Source of the DNA: Bradyrhizobium nanningense
GTDB lineage: Bacteria; Pseudomonadota; Alphaproteobacteria; Rhizobiales; Xanthobacteraceae
Assembly: GCF_004114535.1 (NCBI RefSeq)
Contig: NZ_LBJC01000080.1
Coordinates: 1 to 64,000, forward strand
Direction of reading: 5' to 3'
DNA length: 64,000 nucleotides
Below, one piece after another: positions 1 through 8,519 of the stretch. The notes beneath the pieces were generated by a model, which was given only the letters and a program-made list of their open reading frames with translations, made no database searches and was not told where the DNA came from. The first letter of the stretch is position 1. The number at the start of each line of letters is the position of its first letter. The translations under genes and the position numbers were made by a program.

Positions 1-576
1 GCCCCGGTGGCCTCCGCCGCGCCGGTGTCGGCTGCGCCCGTGCGCATGCCGACATCGCCGCCGACCGCGTTCGGCGGCGGCGCCCGGCCGCAGATGGCCG
101 CGCCCGCACCGGATCCGCAAGGCGCCGCGCCCCAGCTGCGCGTCACGAGCTTCACCCAGCTCGTTGCGCTGGCCGGGCAGAAGCGCGATCTCATGACCAA
201 GGGCGCGCTCGAAGGCGACATGCGCCTCGTCCGTTTCGAGGAGGGCCGGCTGGAAGTCGCGCTCGAGCCCAACGCCTCCAAGACCATGATCTCGGAGCTT
301 GCGAAGAAGTTCGAGCTGTGGACCGGCCGGCGCTGGACCATCGTCGTCTCCAACGAGCAGGGCCAGCCGACGCTGCGCTCGGTGAACCAGGCGGCCAAAC
401 AGGAGCATGCGCGTACCGCGGAGGCCGATCCGCGCGTGCGGGAGGTGCTGTCGCGTTTCCCCGGCGCGAAGGTCGTCGAGGTCCGCAGGCTTGCCCCCGA
501 GACGCCGGAGTCCAATATAAACACCGACTATGGCAGTGACGATCCGCTAGAGGATTCCGACGGCGACGATCTCTGA
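1..576 (+). CDS. dnaX: DNA polymerase III gamma/tau subunit, C-terminal part (5' end outside window)
   Basis: This is the tail of the clamp-loader subunit tau, which links the clamp loader to the polymerase core and helicase in the replisome. The reading frame is open from base 1, so the ATPase part lies upstream. The visible 191 residues begin with an Ala/Pro-rich linker, then a folded segment starting near FTQLVALAGQKRD that matches the tau C-terminal domain, and end in an acidic tail (EDSDGDDL). Identity rests on this domain and on the dnaX-ybaB-recR order that is conserved in bacteria. The GTG at base 7 is only an internal codon. Twenty-five bases separate its stop from ybaB, which suggests one transcript. 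Confidence 0.88.
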   Translation, partial: APVASAAPVSAAPVRMPTSPPTAFGGGARPQMAAPAPDPQGAAPQLRVTSFTQLVALAGQKRDLMTKGALEGDMRLVRFEEGRLEVALEPNASKTMISELAKKFELWTGRRWTIVVSNEQGQPTLRSVNQAAKQEHARTAEADPRVREVLSRFPGAKVVEVRRLAPETPESNINTDYGSDDPLEDSDGDDL

Positions 577-601
577 GCCAAGCTTTCAAGGACAGACACC
601 G

Positions 602-922
602 ATGGCTGATTTTCTCGGCATGATGAAGCAGGCGGCGCAGCTGCAATCCAAGATGCAGGAGATGCAGGAGCAACTCGCCAACGTGGAAGTCGAGGGCATC
701 TCCGGCGGCGGCCTCGTTGCCGTGCGCATGACCGCGAAGATGGACGTCAAGGCCGTCAAGATCGATCCGTCGCTGATGAAGCCGGAAGAGCGCGAGGTGC
801 TGGAAGACCTGCTGGTCACCGCCATGGGCGATGCGCGCCGCAAGGCGGAGGCCGCCATGCAGGAGAAGATGCAGGCTCTCACCGGTGGGCTCGGCCTGCC
901 GCCGGGGTTGTTCGGCCAATAA
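602..922 (+). CDS. ybaB: YbaB/EbfC family nucleoid-associated protein
   Basis: A 106-residue DNA-binding protein of the YbaB/EbfC family, which forms dimers that bind DNA and influence nucleoid structure. The N-terminus (MKQAAQLQSKMQEMQEQL) is the expected amphipathic coiled-coil helix. A beta region with the GGGLVAVRMTAKMDVK pattern and a C-terminal helix follow. Length and order match the family. It sits between dnaX and recR, and its TAA stop is one base from the recR ATG, so the two are probably translationally coupled. Identification is firm from family and context. Confidence 0.95.
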   Translation: MADFLGMMKQAAQLQSKMQEMQEQLANVEVEGISGGGLVAVRMTAKMDVKAVKIDPSLMKPEEREVLEDLLVTAMGDARRKAEAAMQEKMQALTGGLGLPPGLFGQ

Positions 923-923
923 T

Positions 924-1526
924 ATGGGCGCTGTTGCAGGTCCCGAAATCGAACGGCTGGTCCAGCTGCTCGCACGGCTGCCGGGCCTCGGTCCGCGCTC
1001 GGCGCGGCGCGCGGCGCTGCACCTGATCAAGAAGCGCGAAGCGCTGATGATGCCGCTGGCCTCGGCCATGCAAGTGGCGCTGGACAAGGTCCAGGTTTGC
1101 AAGTCCTGCGGCAACATCGACACGCAAAACCCCTGCACCGTCTGCACCGATCCGAAGCGCGATCCTGCCATCATTGTCGTCGTGGCCGACGTCGCCGATC
1201 TCTGGGCGCTGGAACGCGCCAATGCGACTCAAGGGCGCTATCATGTGCTGGGCGCGACATTGTCGCCGCTCGACGGCGTCGGCCCGCAGGATCTGACCAT
1301 CGACGCGCTGGTTGCGCGCGCCCACGATGCGCAGGTGCACGAAATCATCCTGGCGCTGAATGCGACGGTCGATGGTCAGACCACGGCGCATTACATCACC
1401 GACCTGCTTCAGGACGCCAATGTGAAGGTGACGCGGCTCGCCCACGGAGTTCCCGTTGGCGGCGAGCTTGATTATCTCGACGAAGGTACGCTATCGGCAG
1501 CGATGCGGCAGCGCACCCTGTTCTAG
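924..1526 (+). CDS. recR: Recombination mediator protein RecR
   Basis: RecR works with RecO (and RecF) to load RecA on single-stranded gaps during recombinational repair. The 200-residue protein has the helix-hairpin-helix region (LPGLGPRSARRAALHL, about residues 19-34), a C4 zinc finger with Cys59, Cys62, Cys71 and Cys74, and a Toprim domain from about residue 82 to 175. The C-terminal GGELDYLDEGTLSAA stretch is typical of RecR. I chose ATG 924, one base after the ybaB stop, because the longer frame reading back into ybaB has no RecR homology. Last gene of a likely dnaX-ybaB-recR operon. Confidence 0.96.
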   Translation: MGAVAGPEIERLVQLLARLPGLGPRSARRAALHLIKKREALMMPLASAMQVALDKVQVCKSCGNIDTQNPCTVCTDPKRDPAIIVVVADVADLWALERANATQGRYHVLGATLSPLDGVGPQDLTIDALVARAHDAQVHEIILALNATVDGQTTAHYITDLLQDANVKVTRLAHGVPVGGELDYLDEGTLSAAMRQRTLF

Positions 1527-1556
1527 CAATCCAAAGATCTCACGGAACGGAACGAC

Positions 1557-1991
1557 ATGACGAAACTTTTCGCCACACGATTGGCTTTGGTCGCGACGAT
1601 GGCGATGCTGGTGAGCCCGGCCATCTCCGCGCAGCAGGGCGACGAGGCTCCGCTGCCGTCGAAACCCGGCAAGCCGATCAACAATGGCGACGTGCTGTCG
1701 GGCGAGCTGAACGCGATGAAGGTGCGCGACGGCAAGAACGGCAAGCGGGTTCCGATGTATCAGATCACCTCCGAACCGCGCCGCCTGCCGGCGCCGAACG
1801 GGCTGTGCAATCTCGAGACCGGCCCTGAGACCTTCCAGCTCGTCACTTCCAGCGACGCGCAGGCCACGCAGTTGAAATCGTTCGTCGGCAAGGAAATCTC
1901 CGTCAAGGTAGACGAGATCGCCTGCGCCAGCGATGCCGGCCAGATGAGCGAGGCCGTGATCACGAAGTGGAGCCTGATCAGGAAGCAGTAG
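1557..1991 (+). CDS. Conserved exported protein of unknown function
   Basis: A 144-residue protein that I do not recognise by family. Residues 1-25 form a signal peptide (basic start, hydrophobic core, AISA cleavage region), so the product is probably periplasmic. The mature part has two cysteines (in NGLCNLE and EIACASD) that could form a disulfide. It has a mixed beta-like pattern and no catalytic motif I can name. It follows recR by 30 bases on the same strand and may be co-transcribed, but no functional link to recombination is implied. Translation starts at ATG 1557 behind a purine-rich stretch (ACGGAACGG). Confidence 0.75.
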   Translation: MTKLFATRLALVATMAMLVSPAISAQQGDEAPLPSKPGKPINNGDVLSGELNAMKVRDGKNGKRVPMYQITSEPRRLPAPNGLCNLETGPETFQLVTSSDAQATQLKSFVGKEISVKVDEIACASDAGQMSEAVITKWSLIRKQ

Positions 1992-2020
1992 GGGGGGCGG
2001 TTCGCGCAACTCTCTCCGCC

Positions 2021-2105
2021 GTCATTGCGAGGAGCCCTTGCGACGAAGCAATCCAGACTATTTCCGGGGAGCTATTCTGGATTGCTTCGCTTCGCTCGCA
2101 ATGAC
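2021..2105. repeat. Intergenic palindromic repeat, CAATCCAGA type
   Basis: A long imperfect inverted repeat that starts GTCATTGCGAG and ends CTCGCAATGAC, with internal arms AGCAATCCAGA and TCTGGATTGCT. A second copy of the same family lies at 14669-14754. It separates the 1557 exported-protein gene from the convergent permease gene and could fold into a strong hairpin on either strand. Confidence 0.85.
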
Positions 2106-2122
2106 GAAGGAGAGACGGGAGC

Positions 2123-3487
2123 CTACACCCTCACCGGCCCCAGCGCCTCGAAATGCCCACGCTTCTGCAACCAGGCCAGCAGCATCAGGCTCGGGATCGC
2201 CACCAGCACACAGATCACGAAGAACAGCGGCCAGCCGGTCGTCTCCGCGACGAAGCCGGCGCCTGACGACAGATAGGTCCGTCCCACCGCCGCGAGCGCG
2301 GTGAGCAGCGCATATTGCGTCGCCGTGTGCAGCGGGTTCTGGCACAGCGCCGAAAGGTAGGCCACGAAGATCACGGTGCCGACGGCGCTGGTGAAATTCT
2401 CTGCGCAGATGGCGAACGCCAGCGCCCATTGATTGGTGCCGACGATGGCGAGCCAGGAGAAGGAGAGATTGGCCAGCGCCTGCACCACGCCGCCGATCCA
2501 GAGCGATGTCGCCAATGAGTAACGCCGTGCGACGAAGCCGCCGGCAAAGCCGCCGATCAGCGTGGCGGCGAGGCCGACGCCCTTCACGATTGCCGCATAG
2601 TCGTTGCGGGTGAAACCGAGGTCGATCACGAACGGCGCGGTCATCGTTCCGGAAAAGGCGTCGGTGAACTTGAACAGCACGACGAAGGAAAGCGCGGCGA
2701 GCGCGTCTTTCCTCGACAGGAACTCCGAGAAAGCCCCGATCGCCGCGTGCAGCACCCGCGTGAACGCGGTCTCTGTTTTCGTCGCAGCTTCAGCCTGGAC
2801 CGATTGCTCGGGCTCGGTCGCGACCAGTGCGGTGATCGTCCCGATCAGCACCATCGCCGCCATCACGATATAGCCCCACATCCAGGCCGATGTGCGCGTG
2901 ATGCCCGTGCTCTCGAAGCCCGAGACGATGAACAGCGCGCCTGCGGTCGAGACCAGCATGCCGATGCGGTAGGCGGCGACGTAAGCCGCCATGCCGGCGG
3001 CCTGCTCGCTCTCGGGCAGGCTCTCGACGCGGAAGGCATCGACCACGATGTCCTGCGTCGACGACGTCGTCGCCACCAGCAGCGCGCCGAGCGCGACATA
3101 GAACGGCGAGCGCCCGGGGTCGGTCATTGCCAGCAGCAGGATCGCGACGATCAGCAGGGCTTGCGAGAACAGCAGCCAGCCGCGCCGCCGCCCGAACGCG
3201 CGGGTGAACAGCGGCACATGCAGCGCGTCGACCAGCGGCGCCCACAGGAATTTCAGTGTGTAGGGCGTGCCGACCAGCGCGAACAGCCCAATGGTCTTCA
3301 GGTCGACCCCGGCCTCGCGCATCCACACCAGCAGCGTCGAGCCCGACAACGCCAGCGGCAGGCCGGAGGAGAAGCCGAGGAACAGCACGATCAGCACCCG
3401 CGGCTGCAGGTACACGGCAAGGCTGTCGCGCCAGGAGGCGGCGGGAGCATCGGTCGCGGCGGAGGAGGTCGCGTCAGGGGCGGTCAT
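2123..3487 (-). CDS. AmpG-like MFS permease (muropeptide transporter family)
   Basis: A 454-residue polytopic inner-membrane protein with about 12 or more hydrophobic segments. The N-terminal region (LIVLFLGFSSGLPLALSGST, followed by KFLWAPLVDAL) resembles AmpG, the permease that imports GlcNAc-anhydroMurNAc peptides for cell-wall recycling and sets the signal for AmpC induction. The SSTQDIVVDAFRVE segment is also AmpG-like. No beta-lactamase or ampR gene is nearby. Other AmpG-like MFS members exist, so the substrate is inferred. It is transcribed away from rmuC's 3' end and is flanked by palindromes on both sides, so it is probably monocistronic. Confidence 0.8.
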   Translation of the reverse strand: MTAPDATSSAATDAPAASWRDSLAVYLQPRVLIVLFLGFSSGLPLALSGSTLLVWMREAGVDLKTIGLFALVGTPYTLKFLWAPLVDALHVPLFTRAFGRRRGWLLFSQALLIVAILLLAMTDPGRSPFYVALGALLVATTSSTQDIVVDAFRVESLPESEQAAGMAAYVAAYRIGMLVSTAGALFIVSGFESTGITRTSAWMWGYIVMAAMVLIGTITALVATEPEQSVQAEAATKTETAFTRVLHAAIGAFSEFLSRKDALAALSFVVLFKFTDAFSGTMTAPFVIDLGFTRNDYAAIVKGVGLAATLIGGFAGGFVARRYSLATSLWIGGVVQALANLSFSWLAIVGTNQWALAFAICAENFTSAVGTVIFVAYLSALCQNPLHTATQYALLTALAAVGRTYLSSGAGFVAETTGWPLFFVICVLVAIPSLMLLAWLQKRGHFEALGPVRV

Positions 3488-3523
3488 GGGGTGGTGTTAG
3501 CAGATTCTGTCCCTACAGGTGAG

Positions 3524-3556
3524 CTGTCGTCGCCCGGTCAAGCCGGGCGACGACAG
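3524..3556 (-). terminator. Perfect hairpin downstream of rmuC
   Basis: CTGTCGTCGCCCGG pairs exactly with CCGGGCGACGACAG around a 5-base loop (14-bp stem). It lies just past the rmuC stop and before the next gene on the same strand. No T tract follows, so it may be an mRNA-stabilising or Rho-assisted end rather than a classic intrinsic terminator. Confidence 0.6.
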
Positions 3557-3568
3557 TGTGCCTTAAAT

Positions 3569-4768
3569 TCACTCCCCCGCCTGGAGCTTCCGCGGAAACA
3601 GCTCGCCCGGAGCCGCCGCCACCAGCCGCGGTCCCTCCGGCGCATCCGCCTTGCTGAAATCGAGCTCCTCGATGCGTCCTGCGCGCTTCTCGATCTTGTC
3701 GGCGGAGATCAGGATCTGGCGGACGTCCTCGTTCGCATCGGAAAAATGTTTCTGCAGTTTGACCACGCGCTCGCGCAGGCGGCCGAGATCGTCGCCGAGC
3801 TTGATGACCTCGGTTTGGATCTGGTCGGCGGCATCGCGCATGCGCGCGTCCTTCATGATCTGCTGCATCACCTGGATCGCCAGCATCAAAAGCGAGGGCG
3901 ACACCAGCACTACGCGGGCGCGATAGGCCTTCTGGATCACATCGTCGAAACCGTCGTGGATCTCGGCGTAGACCGATTCCGACGGCACGAACATCAGCGC
4001 CATCTCCTGGGTCTCGCCGGTGACGAGATATTTTTCGGCGATGTCGCTGACATGCTTCATCACGTCGCCGCGCAGCCGCTGCGTGGCCACGCGCCGCTCC
4101 TCGTCGCTGCGGGCGTCGTGCAGCGCCGTCATCGCCTCCAGCGGAAACTTGGCGTCGATGCAGAGCGGGCGCTGGTCCGGCAGGAACACGACGCAATCCG
4201 GCCGCTTGCCGGTCGAGAGCGTGAACTGGAACTCGTAGGATCCCTTCGGCAGCCCGTCCTGGACGATCGCCTCCATCCGCGCCTGGCCGAAGGCGCCGCG
4301 CGACTGCTTGTTGGCGAGCACATCCCGCAAGGTCGTCACCTGGGTGGTGAGATCGGTGAGGTTCTTGTGCGCGCTGTCGATGATGCCGAGCCGCTCATGC
4401 AGCGCGCGCAGGCTCTCCATGGTGTTGCGGGTGGAGTGTTCCATGGACTGGCCGACGCGATGGGTCACCGAATCCAGCCGCTCATTGACCGCCCGCGCCA
4501 TCTCGGCCTGACGTCCCGCCAGCGCCTGGGTCATCGCATCGACCCGGCCGGAGGATTCGCTCTGGGCCCGCAGCACCTCACTCAGGCGCTCCTCGAGCTC
4601 GTCGGCCCGGATCGCGTGCGCCATCGCGAGTTCCGCGCCGCGCCGCCCGGATCGCGCGATCGCCACCGCAATTACCACCAGCAGGATGAGGACGAGCGCA
4701 CCGAAGCCGATCAGCGCGTCGATCGTGCGCACCGGCCAGTCGCCCAACGTGAAAATGATCTCGTTCAT
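3569..4768 (-). CDS. rmuC: DNA recombination protein RmuC
   Basis: RmuC family proteins are membrane-anchored, nuclease-fold proteins that limit rearrangements at short inverted repeats. This 399-residue copy has one N-terminal membrane segment (about residues 17-38), a long coiled-coil region (about 50-140), and the RmuC domain with the conserved SRGAFGQARMEAIVQDGLP and PDCVVFLPDQRPLCIDAKFPLEAM stretches, the latter being the PD-(D/E)XK-like core. The C-terminal third is again helical. It is divergent from def across about 170 bases that contain a CtrA-like site. The family call is secure; its precise role here is inferred. Confidence 0.93.
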   Translation of the reverse strand: MNEIIFTLGDWPVRTIDALIGFGALVLILLVVIAVAIARSGRRGAELAMAHAIRADELEERLSEVLRAQSESSGRVDAMTQALAGRQAEMARAVNERLDSVTHRVGQSMEHSTRNTMESLRALHERLGIIDSAHKNLTDLTTQVTTLRDVLANKQSRGAFGQARMEAIVQDGLPKGSYEFQFTLSTGKRPDCVVFLPDQRPLCIDAKFPLEAMTALHDARSDEERRVATQRLRGDVMKHVSDIAEKYLVTGETQEMALMFVPSESVYAEIHDGFDDVIQKAYRARVVLVSPSLLMLAIQVMQQIMKDARMRDAADQIQTEVIKLGDDLGRLRERVVKLQKHFSDANEDVRQILISADKIEKRAGRIEELDFSKADAPEGPRLVAAAPGELFPRKLQAGE

Positions 4769-4873
4769 GCCGACCGTTCTAGCCGATTCGCCGGGGGGCG
4801 CGAACGAATAGCGAACGCCTGGGGGTCGACCGCCCCCTAATCTTTATGGTTAACGAAAGCTGAAGTTTTATGG

Positions 4874-4889
4874 TTAGCGAGGAGTTAAC
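4874..4889 (+). promoter_or_regulatory. CtrA-like binding site candidate upstream of def
   Basis: TTAG-N7-TTAAC differs by one base from the alphaproteobacterial CtrA consensus TTAA-N7-TTAAC. It sits in the divergent rmuC/def intergenic region about 50 bases before the def start. A nearby duplicated stretch TTTATGGTTA(A/G)CGA adds further GTTA(A/G)CG half-sites. This is a pattern match only. Confidence 0.35.
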
Positions 4890-4940
4890 GGGGTTCCTCG
4901 CCGCATTGACCGCATCCGGCATGGGGCTTAAATCGCGGCC

Positions 4941-5465
4941 ATGGCCCTCAGAGAAATCATCATCCTGCCCGACAAGCAGCTGCGTCTGGTCTCCAAGCCG
5001 ATCGAGAAGGTCACGGCCGAGATCCGCAAGCTTGCCGACGACATGTTTGAAACCATGTACGACGCGCCCGGCATCGGCCTCGCCGCGATCCAGGTCGCGC
5101 AGCCGCTGCGGCTGATCACCATGGACCTCGCCAAACGCGACGAGAACGGCGAGACCAAGCCGCTGCCGCGCGTGTTCATCAACCCCGAGATCATCGCCTC
5201 CTCCGAGGAACTGTCCGTTTACGAGGAAGGCTGCCTCTCGATCCCCGAATATTACGAGGAGGTCGAGCGCCCTGCGAAAGTGCGCGTGCGCTTCACCGAT
5301 CTCGATGGCAAGGTGCACGAAGAGGACGCCGAAGGCCTTTACGCCACCTGCATCCAGCACGAGATCGACCATCTCAACGGCGTCTTGTTCGTCGACTATC
5401 TGTCGAAGCTCAAGCGCGACCGCGTGATGAAGAAATTCGAGAAAGCCGCCAAGCGCGCGGAGTAG
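4941..5465 (+). CDS. def: Peptide deformylase
   Basis: Removes the N-formyl group from nascent proteins in the cytoplasm, using a metal ion. The 174-residue protein carries all three class I motifs: GIGLAAIQ (residues 44-51), EGCLS with metal ligand Cys98, and QHEIDH with His140 and His144 as ligands and Glu141 as catalyst. Length is normal. It is followed by a palindromic repeat and then fmt, so the deformylation enzyme and the formylation enzyme lie side by side, as in most bacteria. Start ATG 4941 gives the standard N-terminus (MALREIIILPD). Confidence 0.97.
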   Translation: MALREIIILPDKQLRLVSKPIEKVTAEIRKLADDMFETMYDAPGIGLAAIQVAQPLRLITMDLAKRDENGETKPLPRVFINPEIIASSEELSVYEEGCLSIPEYYEEVERPAKVRVRFTDLDGKVHEEDAEGLYATCIQHEIDHLNGVLFVDYLSKLKRDRVMKKFEKAAKRAE

Positions 5466-5484
5466 GGCGTCATTTTTCCCAGCC

Positions 5485-5571
5485 GTCATGGCCGGGCTTG
5501 ACCCGGCCATCCACGCCTTGCTTCCTGTACCGCCAAGAACGTGGATGCCCGGGACAAGCCCGGGCATGACG
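5485..5571. repeat. Intergenic palindromic repeat, GTCATGGCCGGGCTTG type
   Basis: Arms GTCATGGCCGGGCTTGACCC and GGGACAAGCCCGGGCATGAC face each other, with inner arms ATCCACG and CGTGGATG. Related elements occur at 7297-7325 and 12393-12476. The downstream arm reads in frame with fmt as DARDKPGHDG, which explains why an over-long fmt start can be called. Confidence 0.85.
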
Positions 5572-5603
5572 GAGAACCGGAACTCTTAACCGAACGCTGC
5601 CAC

Positions 5604-6539
5604 ATGTCCCTTCGCCTGATCTTCATGGGCACGCCTGATTTCTCCGTGCCGACGCTGCTTGAGCTGGTCGCGCATGGCCACGAGATCGCAGCCGTCTATA
5701 CCCGCGCGCCGAAGCCGGGCGGGCGGCGCGGTCTGCAATTGCAGCCGACCCCGGTCGAGGAGGCCGCGCGACGACTCGGCGTGCCCGTGTTGACGCCGAA
5801 GACGCTGAAGACTCCCGAAGCGCTTGACGAGTTTCGTGCGTTCGACGCCGATGCAGCCGTCGTCGTCGCCTACGGCATGATCCTGCCGCAGGCGATCCTC
5901 GATGCGCCAAAGCTCGGTTGCTACAATTTGCACGCTTCGCTGCTGCCGCGCTGGCGCGGCGCTGCGCCGATCAACCGCGCGATCATGGCAGGCGATGCCG
6001 AGAGCGGCGTGATGGTGATGAAGATGGATGTCGGTCTCGATACCGGCGACGTCGCCATGGCCGAGCGCCTCGCGATCACCGACAGCATGACGGCACTCGA
6101 TCTGCACGATCGCCTCTCGCGCCTCGGTGCCGATCTGATGGTGCGCGCGATGGCCGCGCTCGATCGCGGTGGGCTCCAGCTCAGAAAGCAGAGCGAGGAC
6201 GGCGTCACCTATGCCACCAAGATCGACAAGGCCGAGGCGCGCATCGACTGGCGCAAGCCCGCGCGCGAGGTGCTGCGCCATATCCACGGCCTGTCGCCGT
6301 TTCCTGGTGCCTGGGCCGAGCTCGCCGGCGTCAGCGAGAATGCACGCGTGAAAATCCTGCGCTGCGAATTGGCGAAAGGTTCGGGCGCTCCCGGCGAAGT
6401 GCTCGACGAGCATCTCACCATCGCCTGCGGCGACGGCGCGATCCGCATCATCGAGCTCCAGCGTGAGGGCAAGGGCCGGATGCAGGCCGCGGACTTCCTG
6501 CGCGGCTTGCCGCTGAAGCCGCCGATGCGGCTGGCCTGA
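5604..6539 (+). CDS. fmt: Methionyl-tRNA formyltransferase
   Basis: Transfers a formyl group from 10-formyl-tetrahydrofolate to initiator Met-tRNA. The 311-residue protein starts with MSLRLIFMGTPDFSVPTL and has the catalytic Asn108 and His110 (CYNLHASLLPRWRGAAPI) and Asp146 (GLDTGDV). A C-terminal tRNA-binding domain follows from about residue 210. I placed the start at ATG 5604 rather than 5541 because the extra 21 codons are encoded by the upstream palindromic repeat. The stop overlaps the truA start by one base (TGATG), so the two genes are coupled. Confidence 0.96.
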   Translation: MSLRLIFMGTPDFSVPTLLELVAHGHEIAAVYTRAPKPGGRRGLQLQPTPVEEAARRLGVPVLTPKTLKTPEALDEFRAFDADAAVVVAYGMILPQAILDAPKLGCYNLHASLLPRWRGAAPINRAIMAGDAESGVMVMKMDVGLDTGDVAMAERLAITDSMTALDLHDRLSRLGADLMVRAMAALDRGGLQLRKQSEDGVTYATKIDKAEARIDWRKPAREVLRHIHGLSPFPGAWAELAGVSENARVKILRCELAKGSGAPGEVLDEHLTIACGDGAIRIIELQREGKGRMQAADFLRGLPLKPPMRLA

Positions 6540-7276
6540 TGCCCCGCTACAAGCTCACCATCGAATATGACGGCGCACCGTTTTTCGGCTGGCAGGTGCA
6601 GGAGACGCTGCCCTCGGTGCAGGGCGCGCTGGAAGCGGCCGTGAAAGCAATGATCGGTGTCGACGCTCGGGTCCATGGCGCGGGGCGCACCGATGCCGGC
6701 GTGCATGCGCGCGGCCAGGTCGCGCATGTCGACGTCGACAAGCAGTTTCCGCCGGGCCGGTTTCGCGACGGGCTCAACGCGCATTTGCGCCCGCACCCGA
6801 TCGCGGTGCTCGAAGCCGACATCGTGCCCGATAGTTTCGAGGCGCGCTTCTCGGCCGTGAAGCGGCACTACCGCTATCGCCTCATCAACACCCGCGCCAA
6901 TCTCGCCCTCGACGCCGGCCACGCCTGGCGCGTGCCGCGCAAGCTCGATGCCGAGGCGATGCATGCGGCCGCGCAGCGCCTGCTCGGCAAGCACGATTTC
7001 ACCACCTTCCGCGACACCGAGTGTCAGGCCAAGTCGCCGGAGAAGACGCTCGATCAGCTCGACGTGATGCGCGATGGCCGCGAGATCACGATTGTCACCT
7101 CGGCGCGCTCGTTCCTGCACAGCCAGGTCCGCTCGATGGTGGGCTCGCTGGTCTGGGTCGGCGAAGGCCGCTGGACCGCCGACGATCTCTCCGCAGCGCT
7201 CGCCGCACGCAACCGCGCCGCGTGCGGCATCGTGGCGCCGCCGGAGGGGCTGTATCTGATGAAGGTGGATTATTAG
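6539..7276 (+). CDS. truA: tRNA pseudouridine(38-40) synthase TruA
   Basis: Makes pseudouridine at positions 38-40 in the anticodon arm of many tRNAs. The 245-residue protein shows the family signature GAGRTDAGVHARGQ with the catalytic Asp52, the FGWQ segment near the start and the FRDTECQAKSPEKTLD region. Length is typical. Its start codon overlaps the fmt stop, which completes a def-fmt-truA tRNA/translation cluster. It converges on dapE, with a short hairpin between. Confidence 0.96.
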   Translation: MPRYKLTIEYDGAPFFGWQVQETLPSVQGALEAAVKAMIGVDARVHGAGRTDAGVHARGQVAHVDVDKQFPPGRFRDGLNAHLRPHPIAVLEADIVPDSFEARFSAVKRHYRYRLINTRANLALDAGHAWRVPRKLDAEAMHAAAQRLLGKHDFTTFRDTECQAKSPEKTLDQLDVMRDGREITIVTSARSFLHSQVRSMVGSLVWVGEGRWTADDLSAALAARNRAACGIVAPPEGLYLMKVDY

Positions 7277-7296
7277 CGCCTGATGCCATCTCTGGC

Positions 7297-7325
7297 GTCA
7301 TGGCCGGGCTTGTCCCGGGCATGAC
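7297..7325. terminator. Bidirectional hairpin between truA and dapE
   Basis: GTCATGGCCGGGC and GCCCGGGCATGAC-type arms form a compact hairpin between two convergent genes. It is a shortened member of the same palindrome family as 5485-5571. Position suggests use as a shared transcription end, though no T tract follows. Confidence 0.5.
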
Positions 7326-7352
7326 GGCGGAGATCTGGGTGCCGATGGGGAC

Positions 7353-8519
7353 CTACCCAAAATACCGCGTCAAAATCCCGCGATAGACCTTCGTCAGCTT
7401 CTCCAGATCGGTCACCGGCACGCGCTCGTCGACTTGGTGCATGGTCTGCCCGACCAAGCCGAACTCGATCACCGGGCAATAGCTGGAGATGAAGCGCGCA
7501 TCCGACGTGCCACCTGATGTCGACAGCTCCGGCTTGCGCCCCGTCACCTCCTCGATCGCGGAGACCGCGAGATCGGTGAACGGGCCGGGCTTGGTGACGA
7601 ATACGTTGGAGTTCGAGGGCTCCCAGACGATGCGGGCCTTGATGCGGTTGCCGCAGGCTTTGGCGAGGCGCGTCTCGACCAATTCGCGCAAGGACGCCTG
7701 GGTGTGGTTGTCGTTGTAGCGGATGTTGAATTTGGCGCGGGCCTCGCCGGGGATGACGTTGCTCGCCTTGTTGCCGACGTCGACCGAGGTGAATTCGAGA
7801 TTGGAGGCCTGGAATTGCGCGCTGCCATGGTCGAGCGGCTCGTCGGAGATCGCCACGATCAACCGCGAGATGTCAGGCACCGGATTGGAGGCGCGGTGCG
7901 GATAGGCGACATGGCCCTGCACGCCGTCGACGAAAAGCGTGCCGGATTGCGAGCCGCGGCGGCCGACCTTGATGGTGTCGCCGAGCGTCTCGACATTGGA
8001 GGGCTCGCCGAGCACGCAATGATCGAACTTCTCGCCGCGCTCTGCGGCCCATTGCAACAGCTTGATGGTGCCGTTGATCGAGACGTCTTCTTCATCGCCG
8101 GTAATCAGGAACGAGATCGAGCCCTTGCCGTCGCTGCGCGGCTTGCCGCCGTTGGCGGCGAGATGCTCCAGCACCGCCGCGACCGAGCAGGCGATGCCGC
8201 CCTTCATGTCGACCGCGCCGCGGCCGTGCAGGACACCGTCCTTCACTTCGCCCGAGAACGCGCCGACGCTCCAGGCGCTCTCGTCGCCCGGCGGCACCAC
8301 GTCGGTATGGCCGGCAAAGGTGATGTGCGGACCTTCGGTGCCGATCCGCGCATAGAGGTTGTCGACATCGGCGGTACCGGCTTCGGAAAACGTCACGCGG
8401 TGGCAAATGAAGCCTGCGGCACCGAGGGTTTTTTCGAGCACCCCGAGTGCACCGGCGTCGGCCGGGGTTACCGAGGGGCAGCGGATGAGATCGCGGGCAA
8501 TGGAAAGAGCATCGGTCAT
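7353..8519 (-). CDS. dapE: Succinyl-diaminopimelate desuccinylase
   Basis: M20-family zinc peptidase that hydrolyses N-succinyl-LL-diaminopimelate to diaminopimelate and succinate in lysine and peptidoglycan synthesis. The 388-residue protein has the metal and catalytic residues His71 and Asp73 (AGHTDVVPPGD), Asp104 (GRGAVDMKGG), and Glu143/Glu144 (TGDEEDVSING). The dimerisation domain follows from about residue 180. Its start overlaps the stop of the upstream DUF805 gene by four bases (ATGA), and dapD lies about 860 bases further upstream on the same strand, so the succinylase pathway steps are clustered. Confidence 0.96.
   Translation of the reverse strand: MTDALSIARDLIRCPSVTPADAGALGVLEKTLGAAGFICHRVTFSEAGTADVDNLYARIGTEGPHITFAGHTDVVPPGDESAWSVGAFSGEVKDGVLHGRGAVDMKGGIACSVAAVLEHLAANGGKPRSDGKGSISFLITGDEEDVSINGTIKLLQWAAERGEKFDHCVLGEPSNVETLGDTIKVGRRGSQSGTLFVDGVQGHVAYPHRASNPVPDISRLIVAISDEPLDHGSAQFQASNLEFTSVDVGNKASNVIPGEARAKFNIRYNDNHTQASLRELVETRLAKACGNRIKARIVWEPSNSNVFVTKPGPFTDLAVSAIEEVTGRKPELSTSGGTSDARFISSYCPVIEFGLVGQTMHQVDERVPVTDLEKLTKVYRGILTRYFG

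Noticed and set aside
191..1222. Long minus-strand frame across dnaX, ybaB and recR
   Set aside because: Arg/His/Ser-rich shadow of well-identified genes on the other strand; no start context or homology.
2747..4840. A 697-codon plus-strand frame across the AmpG-like gene and rmuC
   Set aside because: His/Arg/Gln-rich composition typical of an antisense shadow in high-GC DNA; both opposite-strand genes are clear.
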